From: Olivibacter domesticus
GTDB taxonomy: Bacteria; Bacteroidota; Bacteroidia; Sphingobacteriales; Sphingobacteriaceae
DNA length: 64,000 nt
Direction of reading: 5' to 3'
NCBI RefSeq assembly: GCF_900109575.1
Contig: NZ_FOAF01000003.1
Location: 124,001-188,000 of the forward strand
A program made the position numbers and the translations under genes. The notes beneath the pieces were generated by a model. It made no database searches and was not told the DNA's origin. It saw only the letters and a program-made list of their open reading frames with translations. Each line of letters begins with the position of its first letter. Position 1 is the stretch's first letter. Positions 18,855-28,305 of the stretch are shown piece by piece.

Positions 18855-18877
18855 TCTTAACACCTAATTATATTTTA

Positions 18878-19762
18878 ATGAATAAAGCGTACATTTTTCC
18901 TGGCCAAGGTGCTCAGTTTGTTGGTATGGGTAAAGACCTCTATGATTACAGGGAGGACACCCGTAAGCTTTTCGAAGAGGCAAATGATATTTTAGGCTTT
19001 CGGATAACTGATATCATGTTCGAAGGTACAGAAGAAGATCTCAAACAAACGAAGGTTACACAACCTGCTATTTTCTTGCATTCAGTTATATTATCTAAGG
19101 CGCTTGGAGACATTTTTGATCCGCAAATGGTTGCTGGCCATTCATTAGGAGAGTTTTCCGCTTTGGTGGCAAGTAAAGCACTGAGTTTTGAAGATGGTTT
19201 AATCCTCGTATCTAAGCGTGCAAATGCGATGCAAAAAGCTTGTGAAATTCAACCTTCTACAATGGCGGCTATCTTAGGGCTTGATGACTTTACAGTTGAG
19301 GATATTTGTCAGCGGGTAAGTGAAGTTGTCGTACCCGCCAATTATAACTGTCCGGGCCAATTAGTTATTTCAGGAACAATCGAGGGCGTGGAAAAAGCAT
19401 GTACGCTCCTTTTAGAGGCGGGCGCCAAAAGAGCGTTAAAGCTAAATGTCGGCGGCGCGTTTCATTCACCTTTAATGGAAGCTGCTCGTGCAGAACTACA
19501 AGAAGCGATAGAGAAAGTCAATATTGATGAACCAATATGCCCAATCTATCAAAATATTGATGCCCTACCTTATAAAGATCCAAGAGAAATCAAAAAAAAT
19601 CTAATTGCGCAACTAACCGGCCCTGTTCGGTGGACGCAAACCATTGAGCATATGATAGAAGATGGGGCTTCCTCTTTTACGGAAGTGGGTCCGGGGAATG
19701 TTCTTCAAGGTTTGGTAAAAAAAGTAAATAGGCAAATGGAAACTTCTTCTGCAAAAATATAA
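18878..19762 (+). CDS. fabD: ACP S-malonyltransferase
   Basis: A 294-residue enzyme that transfers malonyl from CoA to acyl carrier protein to start fatty-acid synthesis. FPGQGAQFVGMG begins the protein. The nucleophile is Ser89 in GHSLGEF, and the catalytic His is in GGAFHSPLM. The C-terminal FTEVGPGNVLQGLV is typical. It is the last gene of the queD-folE-fabD run and is followed by a strong terminator. Confidence 0.97.
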   Translation: MNKAYIFPGQGAQFVGMGKDLYDYREDTRKLFEEANDILGFRITDIMFEGTEEDLKQTKVTQPAIFLHSVILSKALGDIFDPQMVAGHSLGEFSALVASKALSFEDGLILVSKRANAMQKACEIQPSTMAAILGLDDFTVEDICQRVSEVVVPANYNCPGQLVISGTIEGVEKACTLLLEAGAKRALKLNVGGAFHSPLMEAARAELQEAIEKVNIDEPICPIYQNIDALPYKDPREIKKNLIAQLTGPVRWTQTIEHMIEDGASSFTEVGPGNVLQGLVKKVNRQMETSSAKI

Positions 19763-19870
19763 GTGCTTTGATAAATGATAAGAAGTTAACACCTTTATTA
19801 CATCCTACAAATAATATTTTGCTCGATAATTGCCTTTTTTATTGGTAATAGTATCCTTTTTGTATATATA

Positions 19871-19905
19871 CCTCATACGCTAGACAAAACGTATGAGGTT
19901 TTTTT
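19871..19905 (+). terminator. Rho-independent terminator after fabD
   Basis: A perfect 9-base stem (CCTCATACG / CGTATGAGG) with a 10-base loop, followed by seven T. It lies 108 bases after the fabD stop and just before the kinase gene. Confidence 0.85.
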
Positions 19906-19929
19906 ATATTTTTACCTTTAACATAGAAT

Positions 19930-22900
19930 GTGCACATTACTTTGAATACTTCTCTTAAAATACGGGTTTTACTTTTGGTGCTAACGCTTTGTTTCGTTGG
20001 AACAGCCATTACAATAAATATTACCTTTCAAAAAGAAGAGACTCTTAGGATTGAGGCTAAAAAGATAGAGCAAAATTTACACAAAAAAGAGCGTTTTGTT
20101 CAAGCTTTTCTAGGAGATACAAGTCAGTTTAATGCACTTAAAACTATTCAGAATAACGAAAAACTGACACAACATGTAGTAGAATATTTAGGCAATAAGA
20201 AGCAAATTTTTGTCTATACTTATTCAAACAGCGAATTGGTTTTTTGGGGAGCGGATAAAATTGTTCCGCAATCGGATGCCGGTTTATCAGATGGAAGCTC
20301 TTTAATTCCTGCCGATAATGGTTGGTATGAAGCAATCAAAAAAACCAAAGGTGGATTTTCTGTTGTTTGTCTAATCCCTATTAAATCTAGGTACTCCCTA
20401 AAAAATGATTTTTTGCCAGAAGATTTCTCTTCCGACCTTATCCGAACACAAAATCTTTCTATAGCGAACTATGATGACAATCCCGTTTATAATATAAGAA
20501 ATGCAGAAGGCAAGTATTTAATCTCTGTTAAGCTGAAGCAACAGACATATAATACCCTGTCTTCTAATCTGGAATTGGCTATGTGGCTTGCTGCTATGCT
20601 TTTCGCAACGATTCTAATGAATAGCATTTGTGTTTGGATAGCCAGCAAAGGTTATGTTAAGCTTTCCGTGCTGGCATTTTTTCTTTTTTTTATTGTATCA
20701 AGGTATATTGATCTTCAAACAGGTTGGCTAGCTACTCATTTTTTTAATGAGATATTTGACCCCAAATATTATGCATCAAGTTTCATTTTTCCTTCTCTTG
20801 GCGCATTTCTTCTTAACATCGGCGCAGCGGCCTGGTTCATGTGTTACGTATATAATTACAGATATTTATTAATAAAGTCCCAAGAAACATTCAGCTTGGC
20901 CAGCAGTGTTGCATTTTATCTTTTATCGTCCATATTCATTTATGTTATCAGCACGCAATCTGTAAATGTATTTAACGATTTGATTGGCAACTCTAATATT
21001 CAATTTGATGTTACCAACATTTTAAAATTAGATGTTTTTAGTTGGTTGGGAATATTGTCACTCTGTCTTGTAATACTAAATATATATCTTTTGCTAGAAA
21101 TTCTGTTTGCTATTTCCTTAAATTTTAAAATAGACAAACGTGCTTGGTTTATCTTGTTCTTTATTACTATTTCTATTTACGTTACGGCCCAATTAATATT
21201 TAATCACCTATCCATTCCCTTTTTCTTATTTAGCATCATTATCCTCTTAAGAGCGTATACCTTTTATAATAACCATCAGTTTAATTTAGTTGTTTTTATA
21301 GCCACATTACTGTTATTTGCCTGTATTGCTTCGTTAAAGCAAACTGAATTTATAAATGATAAAGCGCTTGAAGCTCAAAAATTATCATTGCAGAAACTAG
21401 AATCGGCAGACGACCCCGATGCCGTATTCATTTTTTATAGTATTGAAAATAATGTAGCAAAAGATCATTATCTGCTAAATTATTTCCACGCTCCGCAGCG
21501 TTATAATATCCATGTATTGAACGACTATATTAAACAAAAATATTTTAGTGGCTATCTTTCGAGGTATGAATACAACATTTATGAACTAACGGAAAAGTAT
21601 GCTGCGGATACGAAAGGCTACCAGAAACTATCTTATTACAAACAAAAAATAGAATCAGGCTCCATTAAGGTTTCAGAATATTTTTATCGAATAAACAATA
21701 ATTTTGGCAGTTTATTGTATTTCGGTTTAATACCAATTATAGTAAAAGGAAAGGAAGTTGGTACGACATTAATAGAGCTTAATAGTAAGGCCTTTGAGCG
21801 GTATGTTTCCTTTCCCGAGATATTAAGTAATGGCCGACTAAACCGACAGGAAAACCTAGAACAATATTCCTTTGCTTTGTATAGAGACGGAAAATTAGTT
21901 AACCAGTTTGGAGATCATCTCTTTGCAACAACCGATCGTTTATACCCAAAAACACAACAGCAATACGTAAAAATAAACAATAATAGGGGAGAAATTGAAC
22001 TTATGTATAGACCCAATAATCATATACTAATGGTTCTAAACAAGGACAGTCAAGGCACTTGGGTTCAGTTTGCTTCTTTATCCTTTTTATTTCTTGTATT
22101 GCTAATCTTTGCAATTCTTGCCTATGCTAGCCAGTGGCTAATCATCACGTTAAAAAATTACGATTTTAGTCTAAGAAATGTTAGAAGATCTTTTTGGATT
22201 ACGCAAAACAAAATATTATATAGCACACGAATTCAGGCTTTTGTTGTTCTTGCAGTTGTTATCACCTTAATTATTGCGGGTGTAATAACATTTTTCAGCA
22301 TAAGCAACCAATATGCTTACCAACAAGAAATTAATACAGTAAAAAGGATAAATCAACTCGCCTCTGGATTAGAATCTACCGTATTTAAGTACGCCGCAAG
22401 TAAGCCGCCAGCTGAAATAGAAAAAGAGCTTCATAATACCGCAAACTCCAACGCGGCTGACATTACATTATATAATACTGATGGTATACTATTTTATAGT
22501 ACACAAAATAAAATTTACGAACTCGGCTTAACTTCAAGATATATGAATGCGAAGGCATGGTTACATATGTCAAGATTTGAACGGTCTGAGTATTTTCACA
22601 AGGAAAATATTGGCGACTTAGCTTATACGGTAGCCTATTCTCCTATTAAAAACGATCAGAATGAAACGATAGCTTACCTTAGCCTTCCTTATTTTTCCAA
22701 CGATAAGGATTATGCCGAACGTATAGGAATGTTGTTAAATACGCTTATAAATATCTATGCCCTGGTTATTGTTGCTCTTGGTCTTTTCGCAGTTTTTATT
22801 GCTAATAGAATAACTTCTCCACTAACACTTGTACAACGAAGTCTTGCTAAAACTTCTATTGGAAAATCTAATGAACCAATATTTTGGAAAAGAAATGATG

Positions 22901-23649
22901 AAATCGGTTCACTGATTAAAGAATATAACAATATGATTGCTGCCTTAGAAATAAGCGCGAATAGAATTGCCCAATCAGAACGTGAATCCGCATGGAGGGA
23001 AATGGCCAAGCAGGTAGCCCACGAAATTAAAAATCCATTAACTCCTTTAAAGCTCGGTATCCAACTTTTAGAACGGTCATGGAAAGAGGATGATCCAAAG
23101 TTTAATCAAAAATTTGAAAGATTCAGTAAATCATTTATTGAACAAATTGATAGCTTATCTACCATCGCTTCCGAATTTTCCAACTTTGCTAAAATGCCTG
23201 ACACACAGCTTGAGGATGTTAATATCATTGATGTGATAGAAAAGGTTATCCCTATCTATAACAATAGCGCTGCGGTCGATATACACTTCTATTCGGAACC
23301 GATTGAAGTTCTCGTTCGTGGAGATAAAGATCAGCTCCGCCGCTCCTTTAGTAATTTATTAAAAAACGCCATAGAGGCAAAATTTGGAAGAGGAAAATGT
23401 ATCATAACCATTTCAATAAATGTAAAGAGCCAACATCTTTTTATCGCGATAAAGGATAATGGTAATGGTATAGATGACACTGTCAGAGATAGAATATTTC
23501 AGCCAAATTTTACAACCAAAAGCTCAGGAACCGGCTTAGGTTTGGCTTTTGTTAAACAAACAATCGAAAGCATGGGGGGTTCAATCACTTATTCAACCAA
23601 TATTGGTTACGGAACCACTTTCTTCATTGATGTACCAATAAAAAAATAA
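19930..23649 (+). CDS. Large NtrY-like membrane sensor histidine kinase
   Basis: A 1239-residue orphan kinase. It opens with a membrane helix (about 9-28) and a periplasmic region to about 215. A block of many hydrophobic helices follows (about 216-475). Next come a soluble stretch, a helix near 710-735, another near 770-795, a second extracytoplasmic region, a helix near 938-958 and a HAMP region. The transmitter has His1031 in VAHEIKNPLTPLK, an N box (LLKNAIEA), DNGNGI, and GTGLGLAFVKQ. The ATP and His regions resemble NtrY. No response regulator gene is adjacent. The start is GTG at 19930; TTG at 19942 is an alternative. Confidence 0.85.
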   Translation: MHITLNTSLKIRVLLLVLTLCFVGTAITINITFQKEETLRIEAKKIEQNLHKKERFVQAFLGDTSQFNALKTIQNNEKLTQHVVEYLGNKKQIFVYTYSNSELVFWGADKIVPQSDAGLSDGSSLIPADNGWYEAIKKTKGGFSVVCLIPIKSRYSLKNDFLPEDFSSDLIRTQNLSIANYDDNPVYNIRNAEGKYLISVKLKQQTYNTLSSNLELAMWLAAMLFATILMNSICVWIASKGYVKLSVLAFFLFFIVSRYIDLQTGWLATHFFNEIFDPKYYASSFIFPSLGAFLLNIGAAAWFMCYVYNYRYLLIKSQETFSLASSVAFYLLSSIFIYVISTQSVNVFNDLIGNSNIQFDVTNILKLDVFSWLGILSLCLVILNIYLLLEILFAISLNFKIDKRAWFILFFITISIYVTAQLIFNHLSIPFFLFSIIILLRAYTFYNNHQFNLVVFIATLLLFACIASLKQTEFINDKALEAQKLSLQKLESADDPDAVFIFYSIENNVAKDHYLLNYFHAPQRYNIHVLNDYIKQKYFSGYLSRYEYNIYELTEKYAADTKGYQKLSYYKQKIESGSIKVSEYFYRINNNFGSLLYFGLIPIIVKGKEVGTTLIELNSKAFERYVSFPEILSNGRLNRQENLEQYSFALYRDGKLVNQFGDHLFATTDRLYPKTQQQYVKINNNRGEIELMYRPNNHILMVLNKDSQGTWVQFASLSFLFLVLLIFAILAYASQWLIITLKNYDFSLRNVRRSFWITQNKILYSTRIQAFVVLAVVITLIIAGVITFFSISNQYAYQQEINTVKRINQLASGLESTVFKYAASKPPAEIEKELHNTANSNAADITLYNTDGILFYSTQNKIYELGLTSRYMNAKAWLHMSRFERSEYFHKENIGDLAYTVAYSPIKNDQNETIAYLSLPYFSNDKDYAERIGMLLNTLINIYALVIVALGLFAVFIANRITSPLTLVQRSLAKTSIGKSNEPIFWKRNDEIGSLIKEYNNMIAALEISANRIAQSERESAWREMAKQVAHEIKNPLTPLKLGIQLLERSWKEDDPKFNQKFERFSKSFIEQIDSLSTIASEFSNFAKMPDTQLEDVNIIDVIEKVIPIYNNSAAVDIHFYSEPIEVLVRGDKDQLRRSFSNLLKNAIEAKFGRGKCIITISINVKSQHLFIAIKDNGNGIDDTVRDRIFQPNFTTKSSGTGLGLAFVKQTIESMGGSITYSTNIGYGTTFFIDVPIKK

Positions 23650-23658
23650 TATAACTTC

Positions 23659-24693
23659 TTAAGACAATCTGATGGTGGCCTTACCCATTGTTCCTTTACT
23701 CGTATAAAGAACTATTGTATATGTTCCTGACTTAAACTCTTCAAAGCCTTTCCATTCAAAAGAATATAACTTTCCATCATTAGAAAACTCAATACCGGTT
23801 TTTTCGGTATATTGCATTTCAATACCATCAACTTCAAAAATATTATTATCTGCTATTAATAAATTGCCACTTGGTTCTATTACCCTAATGTAAACTTCAT
23901 AAATCGCTTTTTTTGCCAAAGGGTTATCGGCAATATTAAAATCAATCTTCAGCTTATCAGTTCTTTTAGCACGCGTTTCGCTACTTTCTTTCCCGCTTCT
24001 GTGCACACGCAAAGCGTTTACATTAATGGATGAAATTTTTAAAGCAGATGCAACATCCACTTTTTGCTCCAAATCATGGTTGATACTTTCCAACTCATCC
24101 GCTTTGGCTATAGCGCTATTTGCAGATACCTTTAAACTATCTCTTTCAGAAACAAGTAATGCATTTTCACTTTTCAGTTTTTCTATGTCCTTTTTATACT
24201 TAGAGACAGCTTCTCTCAACTGAATAATCTGTTGTTGAGCCCTTTCAATTTCAGCCCTGTCCAGTTCATTTTGCGTTAATTTAGTTCGGAGTTCATCGAT
24301 TTTTATACGGGCACTTTCTTGTGCTAGTTTCAGATCCTCAGTAAGCTTAACATTTTCTTTTGTTACCCGATCTAATTCCACCTCAATTCTGTCAAGCTCA
24401 GATTCCATCTGGCTTTTTTCGCTCAGAATAGTAACATTCTGGCTGTCAGAATTTCTATATTTCACATAAAAATATACATTTGTGGCTAGCAAAGTAATTA
24501 TTGCTACAATAAAAAAATAAATTTTTGTTGTATCCTTACTTTTATCTGGAGTTTCTCCATCGTTCATTTTATTCTGCTCATTGACAGTAATTTCCCCATT
24601 AAAAGAACGCTTATATTTAACATCATTCTCTTCCATTTTTTCCACTTTTAGCACGTTAGGTTCTCTACCGTTAAGCAAAAATTGTTCCAACAT
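23659..24693 (-). CDS. Membrane-anchored coiled-coil protein of unknown function
   Basis: A 344-residue protein I cannot assign to a named family. An acidic/polar cytoplasmic N-terminus (1-50) is followed by one membrane helix (about 56-73). A long heptad-like coiled coil rich in Glu, Lys, Leu and Gln follows (about 85-210). The C-terminal globular domain (about 225-344) is predicted beta-rich, with IYEVYIRVIEPSGN, YSFEWKGFEEF and a final GTYTIVLYTSKG. The layout suggests a structural or envelope-organising protein with the coiled coil in the periplasm. It is convergent with the large kinase, with only 9 bases between the stops. Confidence 0.75.
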   Translation of the reverse strand: MLEQFLLNGREPNVLKVEKMEENDVKYKRSFNGEITVNEQNKMNDGETPDKSKDTTKIYFFIVAIITLLATNVYFYVKYRNSDSQNVTILSEKSQMESELDRIEVELDRVTKENVKLTEDLKLAQESARIKIDELRTKLTQNELDRAEIERAQQQIIQLREAVSKYKKDIEKLKSENALLVSERDSLKVSANSAIAKADELESINHDLEQKVDVASALKISSINVNALRVHRSGKESSETRAKRTDKLKIDFNIADNPLAKKAIYEVYIRVIEPSGNLLIADNNIFEVDGIEMQYTEKTGIEFSNDGKLYSFEWKGFEEFKSGTYTIVLYTSKGTMGKATIRLS

Positions 24694-24886
24694 ATTTTAT
24701 TACCATTCATACGAATTATCTCTCAGTTTTTTGATTTACCCTCCTTATTCTTGTATCTGGAATAGGACAATCTATTAACTTCCGTCATTTGTGCTTTTTT
24801 TTTCTCATACTCAATGATATACTTATCTTTACTGCCTTTTAATAACATCTACTTACGAAGAACTTATATATTTATATTTCCCATTA

Positions 24887-26437
24887 ATGAAGCGCAAAGA
24901 TTTATCCCATATATTCTTATTAATTGCATTTTTTTTAGTTAACTCTTCTCTAGTTTACTCGCAGGTGAATAACTTTTTCGTACCTAAACGAGAGATGAGA
25001 GGCATTTGGGTAGCCACCGTAGCCAACATTGATTGGCCCAGCAAACCAGGGTTATCTTCCTCAGAGCAAAAGCAGGAGCTATTACGCTTATTAGATGCCC
25101 ACCAAAGGGCGGGTATAAATGCTATATTTTTGCAGGTTCGACCATCAGCAGATGCTATTTATTCAAATGGAAAAGAATTATGGTCGCGCTTCCTAACAGG
25201 AAAACAAGGCTACAGTCCTTCCCCATTATATGATCCGCTTGAATTTGCCATAAAAGAAGCTCATAACAGAGGAATGGAATTGCATGCATGGTTTAACCCT
25301 TATAGAGCAACTTTTGATCTTAATGAATTCAACGTAAGCCCTGGGCATATTACAAAACAGCATCCTGAGTGGTTTTTCACTTATGCGGGGAAGAAGCTTT
25401 TCAATCCTGGAATACCTGCTGTACAACAATATATTATTGATGTTATCATCAATGTGGTCAAAAATTATGATATTGATGGTGTCCATTTTGATGATTATTT
25501 CTATCCTTACCCGGCAGGCGGCCAATCTATACCGGATGCACAAACTTTTGCACGTTATAATAAAGGCTTTTCTAGCATTGACGACTGGAGAAGAGACAAT
25601 GTTAATCAATTAGTCCGAAACTTAAGCGATAGTATTCACCGAGAAAAAAAATTCGTTAAGTTTGGTGTTAGCCCTTTTGGAATTTGGCAAAACAAAAAAC
25701 AACACCCAGAAGGCTCGGAAACTTCGGGATTAAGTGGTTATTCACAGCTATTTGCAGACGCCAGAACCTGGGTGCAAAATGGTTGGGTTGACTACATTAA
25801 CCCTCAAATATATTTTCCCTTTAATAATAGAGCCGCTGCCTTTGAAACGCTTATAAATTGGTGGAGCCTGCATGCTTATGGTAAGCATATTTATATTGGT
25901 CAGGCTGCTTATAGGGCTGCAGACAATACAAGCGGATGGAGAAATAGAAATCAACTTCCCGACCAAATTAGGTTTCTTCGTACAAAAAGCCAGATTCAAG
26001 GAAGCGTTTATTTCAGTTCCAGATCGTTAGTCAATAATCTCGGTGGCTTTAGAGATTCCTTACAGTATAATTTTTATCGATACAAGGCCCTACCTCCTTC
26101 AATGCTTTGGCTGGATAGCGTCCCTCCATTAGCGCCTACAAACCTCACTTATCATAACCTCAACACGGGAGGAATCTCTCTTCGCTGGATAGCCTCGGAA
26201 ACAGCATCTGATGGAGAAAAAGCGTACGGTTATGTGATTTATCGATTTAATGAGGGAGAGCAGATTAATTTAAACAATGCTCGGAATATCCTAGAAATTA
26301 TCTATGACGTAAACCGCAACTTTTACACCGACCAGTCGGTCCGTTCTGGATCAAGATATATATATGTCGTAACAGCAGTCGATCGCTTAAAGAATGAAAG
26401 TAGTCCTTCTAATATGCAAACCGTACTTGCCAACTAA
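24887..26437 (+). CDS. Secreted GHL10-type (DUF187) glycoside hydrolase-like protein with fibronectin-type tail
   Basis: A 516-residue exported protein. A signal peptide (about 1-25, ending SSLVYSQ) is followed by a TIM-barrel domain of the GHL10/DUF187 family. Motifs are REMRGIWVATVANIDWPS, FLQVRPSADA, HAWFNPYRA, and the acidic pair in IDGVHFDDYFYPYP (near 200). This family includes enzymes acting on peptidoglycan-derived or related glycans. Residues about 415-516 look like a fibronectin type III module. It probably acts in the periplasm or outer membrane. The exact substrate is not readable. It is convergent with the TM2 gene. Confidence 0.88.
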   Translation: MKRKDLSHIFLLIAFFLVNSSLVYSQVNNFFVPKREMRGIWVATVANIDWPSKPGLSSSEQKQELLRLLDAHQRAGINAIFLQVRPSADAIYSNGKELWSRFLTGKQGYSPSPLYDPLEFAIKEAHNRGMELHAWFNPYRATFDLNEFNVSPGHITKQHPEWFFTYAGKKLFNPGIPAVQQYIIDVIINVVKNYDIDGVHFDDYFYPYPAGGQSIPDAQTFARYNKGFSSIDDWRRDNVNQLVRNLSDSIHREKKFVKFGVSPFGIWQNKKQHPEGSETSGLSGYSQLFADARTWVQNGWVDYINPQIYFPFNNRAAAFETLINWWSLHAYGKHIYIGQAAYRAADNTSGWRNRNQLPDQIRFLRTKSQIQGSVYFSSRSLVNNLGGFRDSLQYNFYRYKALPPSMLWLDSVPPLAPTNLTYHNLNTGGISLRWIASETASDGEKAYGYVIYRFNEGEQINLNNARNILEIIYDVNRNFYTDQSVRSGSRYIYVVTAVDRLKNESSPSNMQTVLAN

Positions 26438-26453
26438 CGAACAATACAACCTT

Positions 26454-26816
26454 TTAGGTTTTATACATGTTCATTAATTGAATACTTTCAACAGCCATCT
26501 GTTGATTATGATCATTTGCTAATTTTTTGTGGTTCACAAGATCTACTATAGTTCCTATATAACAGAATCCCAATGTCAATAAGAAAATAATACCCATTCC
26601 GGTCTGCTTTACCATGAAGCGCTGAATACCGGCAACTCCTAAAAATCCAATCAATGTCATTATCATTATCTCCTGCGTACTCTTTCTCTTACCTTTGTAT
26701 AAAAAAAGAAATTGATCAAGATCTTCTTCCTTCAACCCCTTTATTACATGCATTATATGCATCATTTCGTCCGGCGTTACGTCGGGTATCGCTATTAAAA
26801 TCTTCCGCTCGTTCAT
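26454..26816 (-). CDS. TM2 domain-containing protein
   Basis: A 120-residue membrane protein. The N-terminal 50 residues are soluble and charged (LKGLKEEDLDQFLFLYKGKRK). Two hydrophobic helices then span about 52-70 and 74-95 with the TM2-type spacing (GFLGVAGIQRFMVKQTGMGIIF, given here as a motif region, then CYIGTIVDLV). Function of bacterial TM2 proteins is not established. It stands alone between convergent and divergent neighbours. Confidence 0.85.
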   Translation of the reverse strand: MNERKILIAIPDVTPDEMMHIMHVIKGLKEEDLDQFLFLYKGKRKSTQEIMIMTLIGFLGVAGIQRFMVKQTGMGIIFLLTLGFCYIGTIVDLVNHKKLANDHNQQMAVESIQLMNMYKT

Positions 26817-26970
26817 TTTTTTAGTTTTTTATAATTGTATTATTCTTCGAGTGCTGATCGGGTATTTTTGTTACAACCATAAAAAATTTGTTTGGTTTAT
26901 TTATTAAATATTTATTGCTTTGTTAAAACATTCCGTCTATTATTTTTATAAAGAAACAACCCTCAGAATA

Positions 26971-27756
26971 ATGAAAATTTTCGCAACCATTCTTGTCTAT
27001 ATCTTTTTCTTTTCTTATCAGGTATCATACGCCCAAATCAATCTGCGTAAACTGTTAAAGGGAGATACCACATCCACAAAAACATCATCATCTACGAAAA
27101 CGCCATCAAATAGCTCACTAAGTGTTAATAACAGTGAGATATCCTCTGGTTTAAAACAAGCTTTGGAAAAGAGTTTGCAGTCAAGCATAAAATCTTTATC
27201 ACAAAAAGACGGTTTCTTAGGAAATCAAGCTATAAAAGTTCTTCTACCTCCTCAAGCGCAAAAAGCTGAAAAAGCATTAAAAGCAATTGGTTTGGGATCG
27301 CTCACTGATCAGCTTATCACCAGCTTGAATAGAGCAGCCGAATCGGCCGTAAGTGAAGCAGGACCTGTTTTCGTTAGCGCCTTAAAACAACTAACCATAG
27401 CCGATGCTTCAAAGATCTTGTTGGGGGGTGAAAAAGATGCGGCAACAACTTACTTTAAAGGGCATACAAGCCAGGAACTATCAAATAAATTTAAACCGAT
27501 CGTTTCAGAAAACCTACAGAAATTTGACGTTTCTAAGCATTGGAATGCTGTAGCAACAAGCTATAATCAGATTCCGCTCGTTAGAGAAAAGATGGAGGCA
27601 GATCTCAATACCTATGTAACACAAAAAGCTATAGATGGTCTATTTTACCAAATAGCTCAGGAAGAATTAAAAATAAGAGATAATTTAGGGGGCAGCCGAA
27701 CAACGCCCTTGTTACAGAAAGTTTTTGGCTACGCAGACAAAGAAGAAAAAAATTAG
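26971..27756 (+). CDS. Secreted DUF4197 family protein
   Basis: A 261-residue exported protein of the DUF4197 family. A signal peptide covers about residues 1-22 (ending SYAQ). Then comes a Ser/Thr/Lys-rich linker and the helical DUF4197 domain, with GLKQALEKSLQSSIKSLSQ, DGFLGNQAIKVLLP, AAESAVSEAGPVF and the C-terminal KVFGYADKEEKN. ATG at 26971 gives a proper signal peptide; an upstream in-frame TTG at 26920 would add 17 residues before it and is unlikely. The function of the family is unknown; a periplasmic location is inferred. Confidence 0.85.
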   Translation: MKIFATILVYIFFFSYQVSYAQINLRKLLKGDTTSTKTSSSTKTPSNSSLSVNNSEISSGLKQALEKSLQSSIKSLSQKDGFLGNQAIKVLLPPQAQKAEKALKAIGLGSLTDQLITSLNRAAESAVSEAGPVFVSALKQLTIADASKILLGGEKDAATTYFKGHTSQELSNKFKPIVSENLQKFDVSKHWNAVATSYNQIPLVREKMEADLNTYVTQKAIDGLFYQIAQEELKIRDNLGGSRTTPLLQKVFGYADKEEKN

Positions 27757-27761
27757 CATAG

Positions 27762-28259
27762 CTACTTGTAGGAGGTAGGGTCAAGTGCTTGAGGCGACCA
27801 GTTTTTCAGAAATTCCAAAACCTTTTGAGAACCGTGTCCCTTCCCTTCTTCTAAGTAAGCACTATTTTGTGTATGTATTCGATTTCCTTTACCGTCCAAA
27901 ATCACAAAAACGGGAAAACCAAATCGCTGTGGATACCCTAAAGAAGCTAATACCTGTTCATTTCTATTTTCTTTGCTATAATTGACATGCACTATCTCAT
28001 AATTCTTTTGCATATAGTTTCGCAAGGTATCATTGCTATTTACTAGCTCGTTAAACCTTAAGCACCATACGCACCAATTACCACCAATCTGCAAAAACAC
28101 ATGCTTGCTCTCAGCTTTAGCTTTCTGCACGGCAGTGGCAATAGCTAACCTAGCATCAGCATCAGGGTTATAAAGTTTCTTTTTTTCTTGCTGTGCTGAT
28201 ACGCCAACACTCATAACAAAACAATATAAAAAGAATATCCCTATGATTTTTTTCATCAC
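27762..28259 (-). CDS. Periplasmic thioredoxin-like protein
   Basis: A 165-residue thioredoxin-fold protein. A signal peptide covers about 1-22 (ending VSAQ), so it acts outside the cytoplasm. The redox motif is Cys63-Val-Trp-Cys66 within GGNWCVWCLRF, like the DsbD-gamma/thioredoxin_7 group. The cis-proline region is RFGFPVFVILDGKGN. It is likely a reductant or oxidant of periplasmic cysteines. It is divergent from the helicase gene with 46 bases between, and ends 5 bases from the convergent DUF4197 gene. Confidence 0.87.
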   Translation of the reverse strand: MMKKIIGIFFLYCFVMSVGVSAQQEKKKLYNPDADARLAIATAVQKAKAESKHVFLQIGGNWCVWCLRFNELVNSNDTLRNYMQKNYEIVHVNYSKENRNEQVLASLGYPQRFGFPVFVILDGKGNRIHTQNSAYLEEGKGHGSQKVLEFLKNWSPQALDPTSYK

Positions 28260-28276
28260 ATCCTATAATTTTACGT

Positions 28277-28293
28277 ACTTTACAAAGTAAAGT
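28277..28293. promoter_or_regulatory. Dyad in the divergent thioredoxin/helicase promoter region
   Basis: A 17-base inverted repeat, ACTTTAC-AAA-GTAAAGT, occupies the middle of the 46-base gap between two divergent genes. Each arm carries a partial -7-like TACTTT. It could be overlapping divergent promoters or an operator. Confidence 0.4.
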
Positions 28294-28305
28294 TTTTCTA
28301 TCAAC

